A stretch of 64,000 nucleotides of DNA from Bog-756 sp963696495 (GTDB taxonomy: Bacteria; Actinomycetota; Acidimicrobiia; Acidimicrobiales; RAAP-2), in assembly GCA_963696495.1 (NCBI GenBank), contig CAVOKJ010000002.1:744001-808000 (forward strand). The letters run 5' to 3'. This document shows, in pieces, positions 1-8,075 of this stretch (position 1 is the stretch's first letter; each line of letters begins with the position of its first letter). The translations under genes were made by a program, and so were the position numbers. Below the pieces are notes generated by a model. The model did no database searches. It saw only the letters and a list, made by a program, of their open reading frames with translations, and was not told the origin of the DNA.

Positions 1-174
1 GTGGTCGAGCGCGTCGGGGTCGAATCCCAGGGAGAAGGTCAGGCAGGCCTGCGGGTCGAGGTCCACGACCAGGGTGCGACGGCCGAATTCGGCCGACGCC
101 ACACCGAGGGAGTGGACCGTCGTCGTCTTGGCCACGCCACCCTTCTGATTGGCCACGGCCAGGATGTCGGTCAC
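1..174 (-). CDS. parA: ParA/Soj-family ATPase, N-terminal fragment
   Basis: Reading the minus strand from a GTG at 174 gives 58 residues that run off the left window edge. Residues 9-18 read NQKGGVAKTT, the deviant Walker A of ParA/MinD ATPases, and VVDLDPQA follows as the Walker A' region with the catalytic aspartate. ParA proteins dimerise on DNA with ATP and segregate chromosomes or plasmids together with ParB. No ParB is visible because the gene is cut, so a chromosome-partition role and an orphan ParA of another function cannot be told apart. The family call is firm; the partner is unknown. Confidence 0.85.
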   Translation of the reverse strand, partial: MTDILAVANQKGGVAKTTTVHSLGVASAEFGRRTLVVDLDPQACLTFSLGFDPDALDH

Positions 175-185
175 CCGCGGAGTCT

Positions 186-289
186 ACGCCTCCCGGGCGG
201 TTCCACAATTGGGCTCGCAACCGCCTCCCGGGCGGTTCCGCAATTGGGCTCGGAACCGCCTCCCGGGCGGTTCCGCAATGGGCTCAGAA
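186..289. repeat. Three tandem 35-bp units, each made of two stem-loops
   Basis: Three abutting units (186-220, 221-255, 256-289) are nearly identical. Each unit splits into a 15-nt hairpin (CCGCC, loop TCCCG, GGCGG) and a 20-nt hairpin (TTCCG, ten-base loop, CGGAA). The middle copy pairs perfectly; the first has arm mismatches and the third lost one base. The third copy holds the TGA stop of the upstream minus-strand gene. The array lies between that gene and parA, so it may act as a terminator or mRNA-stabilising element, or be a REP-like repeat. There are no spacers, so it is not CRISPR. Confidence 0.8.
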
Positions 290-2542
290 CCCGGCGATCC
301 CGACGATGGGGGCATTCAGCCGCTGGCCCCCCTCCGAACCGAGGAAGGGCGCCGAGAAGCTGAACACCCCGCCGTCGGAGGCGGCGAATCGGTAGCCGCT
401 GCCGTTGGACGCCTCGGACAGTCCGACGATGGGGGCGTTGAGCCGGATCGCCCCGGTCGAGCCGTAGAACGGCACCCCGCCGAAGGTGAAGACACCCCCG
501 TCGGAGGCCACCAGCCAGTAGCCCCCGGTGTTGGTGTCGGTGGTGGTGCCGACCACCGGTTTGTTCAGCTTCTCCGCTCCGGTCGAGCCCGAGTAGGGAG
601 CGTCCCCGAAGGTGAAGATGCCCCCGTCGGAGGCCACCAGTCGGTAGCCCTTGCCGTCGGCGGTGGCGGCCATCCCCACGATCGGCTGGTTGAGGTGCGC
701 ACCCCCTTCGGACCCGTAGAACTGGGCGTCGCCGAAGGTGAAGATCCCGCCGTCGGAGGCCACCAGCCAGTAGCCCTTGCCGTCCGGGGTGGGCGCCATG
801 CCGACGATGGGAGCGTTGAGCCGACGACCACCCTCGGAGCCGTAGAACCGGGAGCCACCGAAGGCGAAGACACCCCCGTCGGACGCCACCTCCCAATACC
901 CACCGGTGGATGGCGCCATGGCCACGCCCACGATCGGGGCATTGAGGCGGAGGGCCCCCGTCGAGCCGCAGAACGGCCGGTCACCGAAGGTGAAGATGCC
1001 CCCGTCGGAGCCGGCGAGCAGGTAGCCCGAGTAGGCCGCCGCCGGCACCGAGCACGGCGGCGTCGCCGGCGGGTCGGTCCCGCTGGCGTCACCGGTCAGC
1101 TGCGGGTCGTGGTGGAACATGGGCCAGGAGCCGGCGCCCACGCCGAGGGCCCCGTTCGAACCGGTGATCTCGTAGTGGTCGATCTCGCCGATGCCGTTGG
1201 GTGATTGGTTGGAGCCGACGTAGCCGGCCAGGGTGATGCCGATGGTGCCGTTGGGGTCTTCGGTCACCAGGGGGGAGTTCTGCAGGCCCAGGGTGGGGCT
1301 CAGATCGGCGACCTGGTCTCCCGTCTGTCCATCGAAGATCTTCGTGCCGTCGGTGGTGGGGACGATGACGTCGTCGTAGCCGGCGCCGGTGAGGTCGGCC
1401 GTCACCACCGAGCCGATCACCCTGCCGATGCCGTTCTGCTGCCAGATGGTCCGGCCGGTGGCGGCGTTGAGCACGTAGACCGAGCCGGAGCTGCCCTGCC
1501 CCTCGTCGGTGCCCTCCACCACCTGGAGGGAGCCGTTGCCCAGGACGTCCGACAGCGCCGGCGAGGAGAACGTGCTGCCATCGAGGGTGGTCGACCACAC
1601 CTGGTCGCACTGGTCGTCGTACTCGATCAGGGTGTCGGTGTCCGAGACTCCGGAGAAGTACGTGCCCGTACCGACGACGATGCCCGGGGCGCCGCCCGAC
1701 AGGATGTCGCCCACCGCCGGCGACGAGTCCACCACCTGGTCGGTGTCGGCCCGGCAGATCTGGTTCCCCTGGGCACTCAGGATGCGCAGGTGTCCGCCGT
1801 TCGAGTACTTCTGCCCCCGGGCCAGCCCCGCCGACTGGTCCCCGCCGACGATGATCTCGTTCTGTCCCGTTCCGTAGAGGTCGACGAGCGCGGCGGTGGA
1901 GTGGGTGCTGTCGGAGTCGAAGAACGGCCAGCCGGTGAGCGGCGACCCGCTCCCGGCGTCGAGTGCGTAGGCCACCTGGCCGAGGGAGCCGGCGAACAGG
2001 TCGGGGTTCCCCTGCAGGGCGCCGACCGTCAGCCCGGCCTGGACGCCGGTGTCGGGCTGGGTGTCGGTGGCGGGGTTGACCACGGGGGTGAACCAGCGCT
2101 CGACCCCGGAGGCGGCGAACGCCTGGTACCCGCCGGTGGTGGGGTCACTGTCGTTCCCCGTGCCGACCAGGATCTCGGGCGCACCTCCGACGGTGGCGAC
2201 CGACGGGGTCGAGTCGATGGGTCCGCTCTCGTCGGTCGCGTCCTGCCAGCCGGGCACCGACGTGCCGTTGGTGAGTTGATAGGCGTGCAGGTTGCCGTTG
2301 CGGTCCCCCACCACCGCCGCGGGTTCACCGCCGAGATCGGCCTCGACCGGGGACGAGAAGGCGATGGGTCCGCCCAGACTGTCCTGGATCGGACCGGTGG
2401 ACCAGGTCTCCGTGAAGGTCGGGGGCGCGACGGCCTCGGGCCGGGCCGGGGCGGCCTTCGCCCTCGTCGCCGCCCGGGCCGGCGGGGAGACCACGACGAA
2501 CGCCGACGGCACGATCACCACGAGGGCTGAGAGCGCCAGCAC
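284..2542 (-). CDS. Secreted protein: beta-propeller plus six GYWLVASDGG-type repeats
   Basis: The 752-aa product starts at a GTG with a hydrophobic N-terminus ending ...SPPARA, a typical exported signal, although no basic residues precede it from this start. Residues about 40-485 resemble a VCBS/FG-GAP or PQQ-like propeller, with repeated DLTGAGYDDVIV-type strands. Residues about 500-752 contain six repeats of about 42 residues built on GYWLVASDGGIFTFGD...LNxPIVGM. This repeat is common in secreted proteins of Acidimicrobiia and related actinobacteria. It probably works outside the cell, perhaps in cell-wall or polymer binding; no catalytic motif is visible. The stop codon lies inside the tandem hairpin array. 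Confidence 0.8.
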   Translation of the reverse strand: MLALSALVVIVPSAFVVVSPPARAATRAKAAPARPEAVAPPTFTETWSTGPIQDSLGGPIAFSSPVEADLGGEPAAVVGDRNGNLHAYQLTNGTSVPGWQDATDESGPIDSTPSVATVGGAPEILVGTGNDSDPTTGGYQAFAASGVERWFTPVVNPATDTQPDTGVQAGLTVGALQGNPDLFAGSLGQVAYALDAGSGSPLTGWPFFDSDSTHSTAALVDLYGTGQNEIIVGGDQSAGLARGQKYSNGGHLRILSAQGNQICRADTDQVVDSSPAVGDILSGGAPGIVVGTGTYFSGVSDTDTLIEYDDQCDQVWSTTLDGSTFSSPALSDVLGNGSLQVVEGTDEGQGSSGSVYVLNAATGRTIWQQNGIGRVIGSVVTADLTGAGYDDVIVPTTDGTKIFDGQTGDQVADLSPTLGLQNSPLVTEDPNGTIGITLAGYVGSNQSPNGIGEIDHYEITGSNGALGVGAGSWPMFHHDPQLTGDASGTDPPATPPCSVPAAAYSGYLLAGSDGGIFTFGDRPFCGSTGALRLNAPIVGVAMAPSTGGYWEVASDGGVFAFGGSRFYGSEGGRRLNAPIVGMAPTPDGKGYWLVASDGGIFTFGDAQFYGSEGGAHLNQPIVGMAATADGKGYRLVASDGGIFTFGDAPYSGSTGAEKLNKPVVGTTTDTNTGGYWLVASDGGVFTFGGVPFYGSTGAIRLNAPIVGLSEASNGSGYRFAASDGGVFSFSAPFLGSEGGQRLNAPIVGIAGF

Positions 2543-2754
2543 TCGGAGACCGGGCCGGGCACCGGTGGCGCCCGCCGCCGCGGCCGTGCTCGCAGGAGGA
2601 TCGATGGTGCGGGGGGTGACGACCGCGGGGGCCGTCGGCGTCGCCCCACCGCGGCGGGCCCAGAAGAGAACTGATCCGAGTGAATCGATCGGACCACACT
2701 ACGCGTTCGATGGACGGGGCGGGCGCGAGCCCGTCCGGCACCGGTCCGGCTGTG

Positions 2755-2760
2755 TAACCT
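2755..2760 (+). promoter_or_regulatory. Leaderless-type -10 box for the alpha-mannosidase
   Basis: TAACCT (pattern TANNNT) ends 6 nt before the GTG at 2767, which puts the predicted transcript start on the initiation codon. No Shine-Dalgarno sequence precedes the GTG. The -35 region is not recognisable. Confidence 0.45.
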
Positions 2761-2766
2761 GGCGCG

Positions 2767-5700
2767 GTGCGCCCGGAGGACTCGATCCGTTTCGGCCGCT
2801 TCGCCCGGGTCCTGAACGAGTACGTCCGTCCCCGTCGCCACGGCGAGGCGATCGCCGTCGACGTGGCCGCGCACCACGTGCACGGGGAGCCGATCCCCGC
2901 AGAGAAGGCGTTCGCCGCCGACTACGAGCCGTTCGCCGTGGGGGGTGCCTGGGGCCCGGCCTGGGACACGACCTGGTTCCGCATCCGCGGGACCGTCCCG
3001 GCGGAATGGGCCGGCCGGCAGGTGTCGTTCGGCTTCGCCATCGGGAACGCCGGGGACACCGGGTTCGGCGCGGAGGCCCTGGTCTGGCGGGACGGCCGTC
3101 CGGTGCAGGGCCTGTCCCCCAACCACCGGGACTATGTCGTCACCGACCGGGCGGCCGGCGGAGAGGCCGTCGAGCTGTTCGTGGAGGCGGCGGCCAACCC
3201 ACGGTCACCGTTCGGCACCAACCCGTGGCCGATGCTGCTCGCCGAGCCGGACGGACACCCGCTGTTCACCGTGCAGCGGGCCGACCTCCACCTGCGGGAC
3301 GAGGCGTTCGAGGAGTTCTGGCACGACTTCCGAGTCCTGATCGAGCTGCTCGTCGAGCTGCCACAGGAAGAGCAGCACGCGCTGCGGCTCTACGCCGGCT
3401 TGGACCGCGCTTGCAACCTGCTCCGGCTGCCCGACATCGGCGACACCTGGCAGCTCGCCCACCCCGTGCTCCAGGAGCTGCTGAGCGAGCGGGCGGCACC
3501 GTCGGGCCACACCACGAGCATCGTCGGCCACGCCCACCTCGACACGGCCTGGCTGTGGCCGCTCCGCGAGACCGTCCGCAAGTGTGCGCGCACCTTCTCC
3601 ACGGTCCTCGAGCTCATGGACCGCTACCCCGGGTACCGGTTCGTCGTCTCCCAGGCCCAGCACCTGGCCTGGATGAAGGAGCACTACCCCGACCTGTGGG
3701 AGCGCATGAAGGTGCGGATCGCCGAGGGGCGACTCGAGCCGACCGGCAGCATGTGGGTCGAGGCCGACTGCAACATCCCCTCGGGCGAGTCGCTGGTCCG
3801 CCAGATCTTCTACGGGAAGCGTTTCTACCAGCAGGAGTTCGGGATCGACACCAACGACGTGTGGCTACCCGACGTCTTCGGCTACTCGGCCTCCCTCCCC
3901 CAGATCATGCGGCGCAGCGGCATCCGCTGGTTCCTGACCCAGAAGCTCTCCTGGAACCAGTTCAACGCCCTCCCCCATCACAGCTTCCTCTGGGAGGGGA
4001 TCGACGGGTCGAGGGTCTTCACCCACTTCCCACCGGCCGACACCTACAACGGCAACGTCAGTGCCCGGGAGCTCCGGTTCGGCGTCCAGAACTTCAAGGA
4101 CCATGACCGGGCCACCCGCTCCCTCTACCTCTTCGGGTGGGGCGACGGCGGAGGCGGACCGACCCGCGAGATGCTGGAGTCGGCCCGGCGCCTGGCCGAC
4201 ATCGACGGCGTGCCCAAGCTGACGATGGAGGGAGCCCGCTCGTTCTTCACCCAGGCCGAGGCCGAGATCGACGACCCGGCCGTCTGGGCCGGCGAGCTCT
4301 ACCTCGAGATGCACCGCGGCACCTACACAACGCAGGCGGCGGCCAAGCTGGGAAACCGCCGGTCCGAGTTCGCCCTCCGCGACGCCGAGCTGTGGAGCTC
4401 GGTCGTCCCCGGGGCCGACGACCCACGGCCCGAGCTCGAAGAGCTCTGGAAGCTCCTCCTCCTCCATCAGTTCCACGACATCATCCCCGGCTCGGGGATC
4501 CACTGGGTCTACGAGGACACCGCACGGGCCCACGCCCGGATCCAGGAGGGGACACGGCGGGTGACCGACGGGGCGCTCGAACGGCTCGCCGACAGCACCG
4601 ACACCAGCGGTACCACGTTCCCGGTGGTCGTGGTCAACTCGCTCTCCCATGCCCGGACCGAGCTGATCGCCCTCGAACTGCCGGCGGAGCTCAGCGCCGT
4701 GCGGCCGGCCGACGCCGGCGCCGGCGTGGCCGAGCCGGTGCAGCGGGACGAGCACGGGCGGGGCCTGTTCCGGGTGAGCGTGCCCGCCTGTGGCCACCGC
4801 GTCTACGACCTCACCGCCGGTCCCTCCGAGCAGCCGGCCGGCGTGGCCGTCGGCCCCCGCCACCTGGAGAACGAGCACCTCCGGCTCGAACTGGACGAGA
4901 ACGCACTCATCACGTCCATCAGGGACAAGTCGGAAGGACGCGAGGTGCTGGCGCCGGGAGCGGTCGGCAACCGATTCCAGCTCCACCCCGACTACCCGAA
5001 CTTCTACGACGCCTGGGACATCGACCGGTTCGCCTTCGACCAGGTGGAAGAGCTGGACGCCGTCGAGTCGATCGACGTGGCCGAGGAAGGACCGCTCCGG
5101 GCCGGTCTCCGCGTCACCCGGCGCTTCGGCGACTCCCGGATCACCCAGGTGGTGAGTTTGGCGACCGGGTCACGCTTCGTCGACTTCCACACCGAGGTGG
5201 ACTGGCACGAGACGAACCGGCTGCTCAAGGTGGCGTTCCCGGTGAACGTGCGGAGCCTCCGGGCCACCTACGAGATCCAGTACGGCCACGTCGAGCGGCC
5301 GACCCACGCCAACACCAGCTGGGACGTGGCCCGCTTCGAGGTGTGCGCCCACAAGTGGGCCGATCTCTCGGAGCCGGGCTATGGCGTCGCCCTGCTCAAC
5401 GACTGCAAGTACGGCCACGACATCTCGGGGAACGTGATCCGCCTCTCACTGCTCCGCTCCTCCACGTGGCCCGATCCGGTGGCCGACCGGGGGCGCCACG
5501 TCTTCACCTACCGGCTGCTCCCCCACGCGGGCGACCTGCGTGACGCGGGGGTGATCGACGCCGGTTACGACCTCAACGTCCCTGTGCAGGCGGTGTTCTC
5601 GTCCCCCCATCCCGGGACACTGGCCCCGGTCGGCTCCCTGCTCTCGCTCGATGCCCGGAACGTCGTCATCGAAGCGGTCAAGCGGGCCGACGAGGACAGC

Positions 5701-5904
5701 GACGCCCTGGTGGTCCGGATATACGAGTCATGGGGGCGGCGGGGCCCGGCGACCGTCCGGGCCCCCTGGGACATCGGCCGGGCCGTGCTCACCGACCTGC
5801 TCGAGCGCGAGCTCGGCGAGGTGCCCTCGGACGGTCCCGAACTCGGGCTGCAGTTCGAGCCGTTCGAGATCAAGACGGTCAAGCTCGAGCGTCACCGACC
5901 CTGA
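2767..5904 (+). CDS. Alpha-mannosidase, glycoside hydrolase family 38
   Basis: The 1045-aa protein removes alpha-linked mannose, presumably in the cytoplasm because no signal peptide is present. Residues 254-264 contain HAHLDTAWLW, the zinc-binding HxH..D motif that opens the GH38 barrel. LPDVFGYS follows, with the predicted nucleophile Asp369. The middle helical domain contains LHQFHDIIPGSG, and the C-terminal half is the family's beta-sandwich region. Length is normal for bacterial GH38. The GTG start is supported by the leaderless -10 box. The gene could release mannose from oligosaccharides or from the organism's own glycans; a GT-C mannosyltransferase-like gene lies 13 kb downstream. Heptanucleotide repeats span the stop codon. 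Confidence 0.92.
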   Translation: MRPEDSIRFGRFARVLNEYVRPRRHGEAIAVDVAAHHVHGEPIPAEKAFAADYEPFAVGGAWGPAWDTTWFRIRGTVPAEWAGRQVSFGFAIGNAGDTGFGAEALVWRDGRPVQGLSPNHRDYVVTDRAAGGEAVELFVEAAANPRSPFGTNPWPMLLAEPDGHPLFTVQRADLHLRDEAFEEFWHDFRVLIELLVELPQEEQHALRLYAGLDRACNLLRLPDIGDTWQLAHPVLQELLSERAAPSGHTTSIVGHAHLDTAWLWPLRETVRKCARTFSTVLELMDRYPGYRFVVSQAQHLAWMKEHYPDLWERMKVRIAEGRLEPTGSMWVEADCNIPSGESLVRQIFYGKRFYQQEFGIDTNDVWLPDVFGYSASLPQIMRRSGIRWFLTQKLSWNQFNALPHHSFLWEGIDGSRVFTHFPPADTYNGNVSARELRFGVQNFKDHDRATRSLYLFGWGDGGGGPTREMLESARRLADIDGVPKLTMEGARSFFTQAEAEIDDPAVWAGELYLEMHRGTYTTQAAAKLGNRRSEFALRDAELWSSVVPGADDPRPELEELWKLLLLHQFHDIIPGSGIHWVYEDTARAHARIQEGTRRVTDGALERLADSTDTSGTTFPVVVVNSLSHARTELIALELPAELSAVRPADAGAGVAEPVQRDEHGRGLFRVSVPACGHRVYDLTAGPSEQPAGVAVGPRHLENEHLRLELDENALITSIRDKSEGREVLAPGAVGNRFQLHPDYPNFYDAWDIDRFAFDQVEELDAVESIDVAEEGPLRAGLRVTRRFGDSRITQVVSLATGSRFVDFHTEVDWHETNRLLKVAFPVNVRSLRATYEIQYGHVERPTHANTSWDVARFEVCAHKWADLSEPGYGVALLNDCKYGHDISGNVIRLSLLRSSTWPDPVADRGRHVFTYRLLPHAGDLRDAGVIDAGYDLNVPVQAVFSSPHPGTLAPVGSLLSLDARNVVIEAVKRADEDSDALVVRIYESWGRRGPATVRAPWDIGRAVLTDLLERELGEVPSDGPELGLQFEPFEIKTVKLERHRP

Positions 5905-5928
5905 CGACTGACGACTGACGACCGACGA
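5901..5928 (+). repeat. Four tandem CTGACGA heptamers across the mannosidase stop codon
   Basis: CTGACGA occurs three times, followed by CCGACGA, without spacers. The first copy contains the TGA stop (5902-5904). The array fills the gap to the lipoyl-domain gene at 5933 and replaces any Shine-Dalgarno sequence there. Confidence 0.8.
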
Positions 5929-5932
5929 GATC

Positions 5933-6175
5933 ATGGAGATCCGGATCCCCAAGCTGGGCATGGAGATGACCGAGGGCACGGTGGCCCAGTGGCTGGTCGA
6001 CGACGGCGGTCTGGTCGCCCGCGACGATCCGATCTACCTGCTCGAGACGGACAAGGTCGAGAGCGAGATCGCGGCCCCGGTGACCGGGGTCCTCCATCGC
6101 ATCGGCGAGGAGGGGCACACCTACCCGGTGGGTGAGCTCATCGCCCGGCTGGAGCCGGAGACCCCCGGCGGCTGA
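5933..6175 (+). CDS. Stand-alone lipoyl (biotinyl/lipoyl attachment) domain protein
   Basis: The 80-aa protein is only a lipoyl domain. PKLGMEMTEGTV opens the fold and the LLETDKVESEI hairpin presents Lys41, the expected lipoylation site. In 2-oxo acid dehydrogenases this domain is normally fused to an E2 acyltransferase; here nothing follows it. E1 alpha and beta genes lie 3.8-4.9 kb downstream in the same orientation, so it may carry acyl groups made by that E1. A biotin-carrier role is less likely because the acceptor motif is ETDK rather than AMKM. The ATG has no clear ribosome binding site and may depend on read-through from the mannosidase. Confidence 0.88.
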   Translation: MEIRIPKLGMEMTEGTVAQWLVDDGGLVARDDPIYLLETDKVESEIAAPVTGVLHRIGEEGHTYPVGELIARLEPETPGG

Positions 6176-6283
6176 CCGCGGGCGGACCGCACATCACCCG
6201 CCTAACATGCTTGCGCTGTCGTGGATGGTTCCCTTCCCGCCACCGGTCGGGAGGGGATGGACGACGACTGTGGGGGAAGCACC

Positions 6284-6703
6284 GTGGGCGACGACGAGGC
6301 AGAGATCGGGCGGACGTTGGCCGAGTACAGCCAGCTGTGCGACGACGGCCGGTTCGATGAATGGGCCTCGCTGTTCACCGAGGACGCCAGCTTCGTGGTG
6401 GCCGGCAAGGTCACCGAGGGACGCTCCGCCATCCGCTCGTACATGGCCGAACTGCAGCCGGCGGAGGCACGGGGAAAGCACATCATCTCCAACTCGCTGG
6501 TGGAGCTGGACGGCGCGAGGGCGGCGGTCACCACCGACTACCTGTTCGTGAGGCGAGGCACCGACGGGCTGGGCATCCTCGCCGCCGGCCGCTACTACGA
6601 CCGTCTTGTCCGCCACGACCGGCGCTGGCGCTTCCACCGGCGGACCATCACCATGCTCGGCGATCCACCGCCGGACGACGACGGGCCGGGACCCCGTGAC
6701 TGA
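6284..6703 (+). CDS. SnoaL-like / NTF2-fold protein
   Basis: Residues after the GTG at 6284 read VGDDEAEIGRTLAEYSQL, followed by DDGRFDEWASLFTEDASFVV, typical of the SnoaL_4 group (polyketide cyclases and small subunits of ring-hydroxylating oxygenases). An in-frame ATG at 6221 exists, but its extra N-terminus is unlike the family, so the GTG is preferred (139 aa). The TGA stop overlaps the start of the Rieske oxygenase, suggesting translational coupling and a shared pathway. It could be an accessory subunit or an isomerase/hydratase acting on the oxygenase substrate; the exact reaction cannot be read. Confidence 0.75.
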   Translation: MGDDEAEIGRTLAEYSQLCDDGRFDEWASLFTEDASFVVAGKVTEGRSAIRSYMAELQPAEARGKHIISNSLVELDGARAAVTTDYLFVRRGTDGLGILAAGRYYDRLVRHDRRWRFHRRTITMLGDPPPDDDGPGPRD

Positions 6704-8075
6704 GGTCGGTGTGCGGGCGCCGGCCGGGGGCGGGGGGGACGGGGCCTCCGCCGGGCGGCCGGTGCCCCACGCCATGACCCGGGACGACTTCGTGCCCGCG
6801 CCCCGCTACTTCGACCCCGAGTTCGCCGAGCTCGAACGACGCCGCCTCTGGCCCCGGGTCTGGCAGATGGCCTGCCGGCTCGAGGAGCTCCCCTCCCCGG
6901 GGGACTACGTCGAGTACACGATCGCCGACCAGTCGGTCCTGCTGGTCCGGGTGGACGACCGGACCGTCCGGGGCTATCTGAACGCCTGCCGCCACCGGGC
7001 CACCCAGCTGGCCACCGGCAGCGGGTCGTTCCGGCGGGACCGGATCACCTGCCCGTTCCACGGATGGCAGTGGGACCTGGAGGGCCAGAACACCTTCGTC
7101 TTCGGTCCCCATGCCTTCACCCCCGAACAGCTGGCACCCGACGAGCTCTGCCTCGTGCAGGTCCGGGTCGAGGTCTGGGGCGCCTGCGCCTGGATCAACC
7201 TCGACCCCACGGCACCCCCGCTGTCGGAGGCACTGGACCCCATCCCCGGCCTGCTCGACCCGCTCGGCCTCGGCGACATGCGGGTCGTCTGGTGGAAGGA
7301 GACGGTCCTCCCGGCCAACTGGAAGATGGCGCAGGAGGCCTTCATGGAGGGGTACCACGTGCCCCGCACCCACCCACAGCTCACCCTCGGCCACCCCGAG
7401 CAGTACGACCCGGACAGCCTGGAGTACGCCGTCCACGATCGGGGTCACTCCAGCTTCCAGCTCCGCCCCAGGGCCCAGGCCGACAAGGGGGCGCGGGTCG
7501 GTGTGGGCGAGGTCGCCGCCATCATCGAGTCGGCACGGCTGTTGAGCAGCGGGCTCGAGTCCATGACCCGCCCCCGGGACCTCCACGTGATCGAGGGGAT
7601 GGCCAGTCGGACGATCCCCGACGGCAGCACCTTCGGTGCCGAACTGGTGCGGGAGATCTACGCCTATGCGGCGGGTGCGGGCATCCCGATGCCCCCACCC
7701 GATCCGGCGGCACTGGCCCGATGGGGAGGCGTCTTCTTCGCCTTCCCCAACTACTTCGTGCTCCCCCAGTTCGCCAACGCGCTGGTGTACCGGGTACGGC
7801 CCAACGGTTCCGACCCGGAGTCGTGCATCTTCGAGCTCTGGTCGATCTCCATACCGGCGGCCGGCGACGACGTCCCCCGGGCCAGGCTCGACGGCCGCTT
7901 CGCCCCTGACGACGAAGAGCACTGGCCACGCATCCCGCTCCAGGACTTCTCCAACATCGGGCGCCAGCAGCGGGGGGTTCACAGCCGGAGCATCGACGGC
8001 CTCCGGCTCTCGCACGTCTACGAAGGCGGCATCACCAACATGCACCGCGAGCTCGATCGGTACCTGGGTTCGTGA
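6696..8075 (+). CDS. Rieske non-haem iron oxygenase, alpha subunit
   Basis: The Rieske 2Fe-2S cluster motif is present as CRHRA...CPFHGW (CxH then CxxH), followed by a catalytic domain with NWKMAQEAFMEGYHVPRTHP, where the two histidines ligate mononuclear iron. From the GTG at 6696 the protein is 459 aa; an ATG at 6774 is an alternative start. The GTG overlaps the SnoaL stop, and the gene's own TGA overlaps the next GTG. The enzyme would hydroxylate an aromatic or polycyclic substrate, using electrons from a reductase that is not encoded here. The KstD-like neighbour hints at a steroid or alicyclic ketone, but this is inference. Confidence 0.9.
   Translation: MTEVGVRAPAGGGGDGASAGRPVPHAMTRDDFVPAPRYFDPEFAELERRRLWPRVWQMACRLEELPSPGDYVEYTIADQSVLLVRVDDRTVRGYLNACRHRATQLATGSGSFRRDRITCPFHGWQWDLEGQNTFVFGPHAFTPEQLAPDELCLVQVRVEVWGACAWINLDPTAPPLSEALDPIPGLLDPLGLGDMRVVWWKETVLPANWKMAQEAFMEGYHVPRTHPQLTLGHPEQYDPDSLEYAVHDRGHSSFQLRPRAQADKGARVGVGEVAAIIESARLLSSGLESMTRPRDLHVIEGMASRTIPDGSTFGAELVREIYAYAAGAGIPMPPPDPAALARWGGVFFAFPNYFVLPQFANALVYRVRPNGSDPESCIFELWSISIPAAGDDVPRARLDGRFAPDDEEHWPRIPLQDFSNIGRQQRGVHSRSIDGLRLSHVYEGGITNMHRELDRYLGS

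Noticed and set aside
186..289. CRISPR-like array
   Set aside because: The repeat units abut without spacers and fold into hairpins; no cas gene is present.
1205..2530. Long open frame on the plus strand opposite the propeller gene
   Set aside because: It is the mirror of a high-GC gene, full of Gly, Arg and Val without any domain; similar mirror frames over other genes were also discarded.
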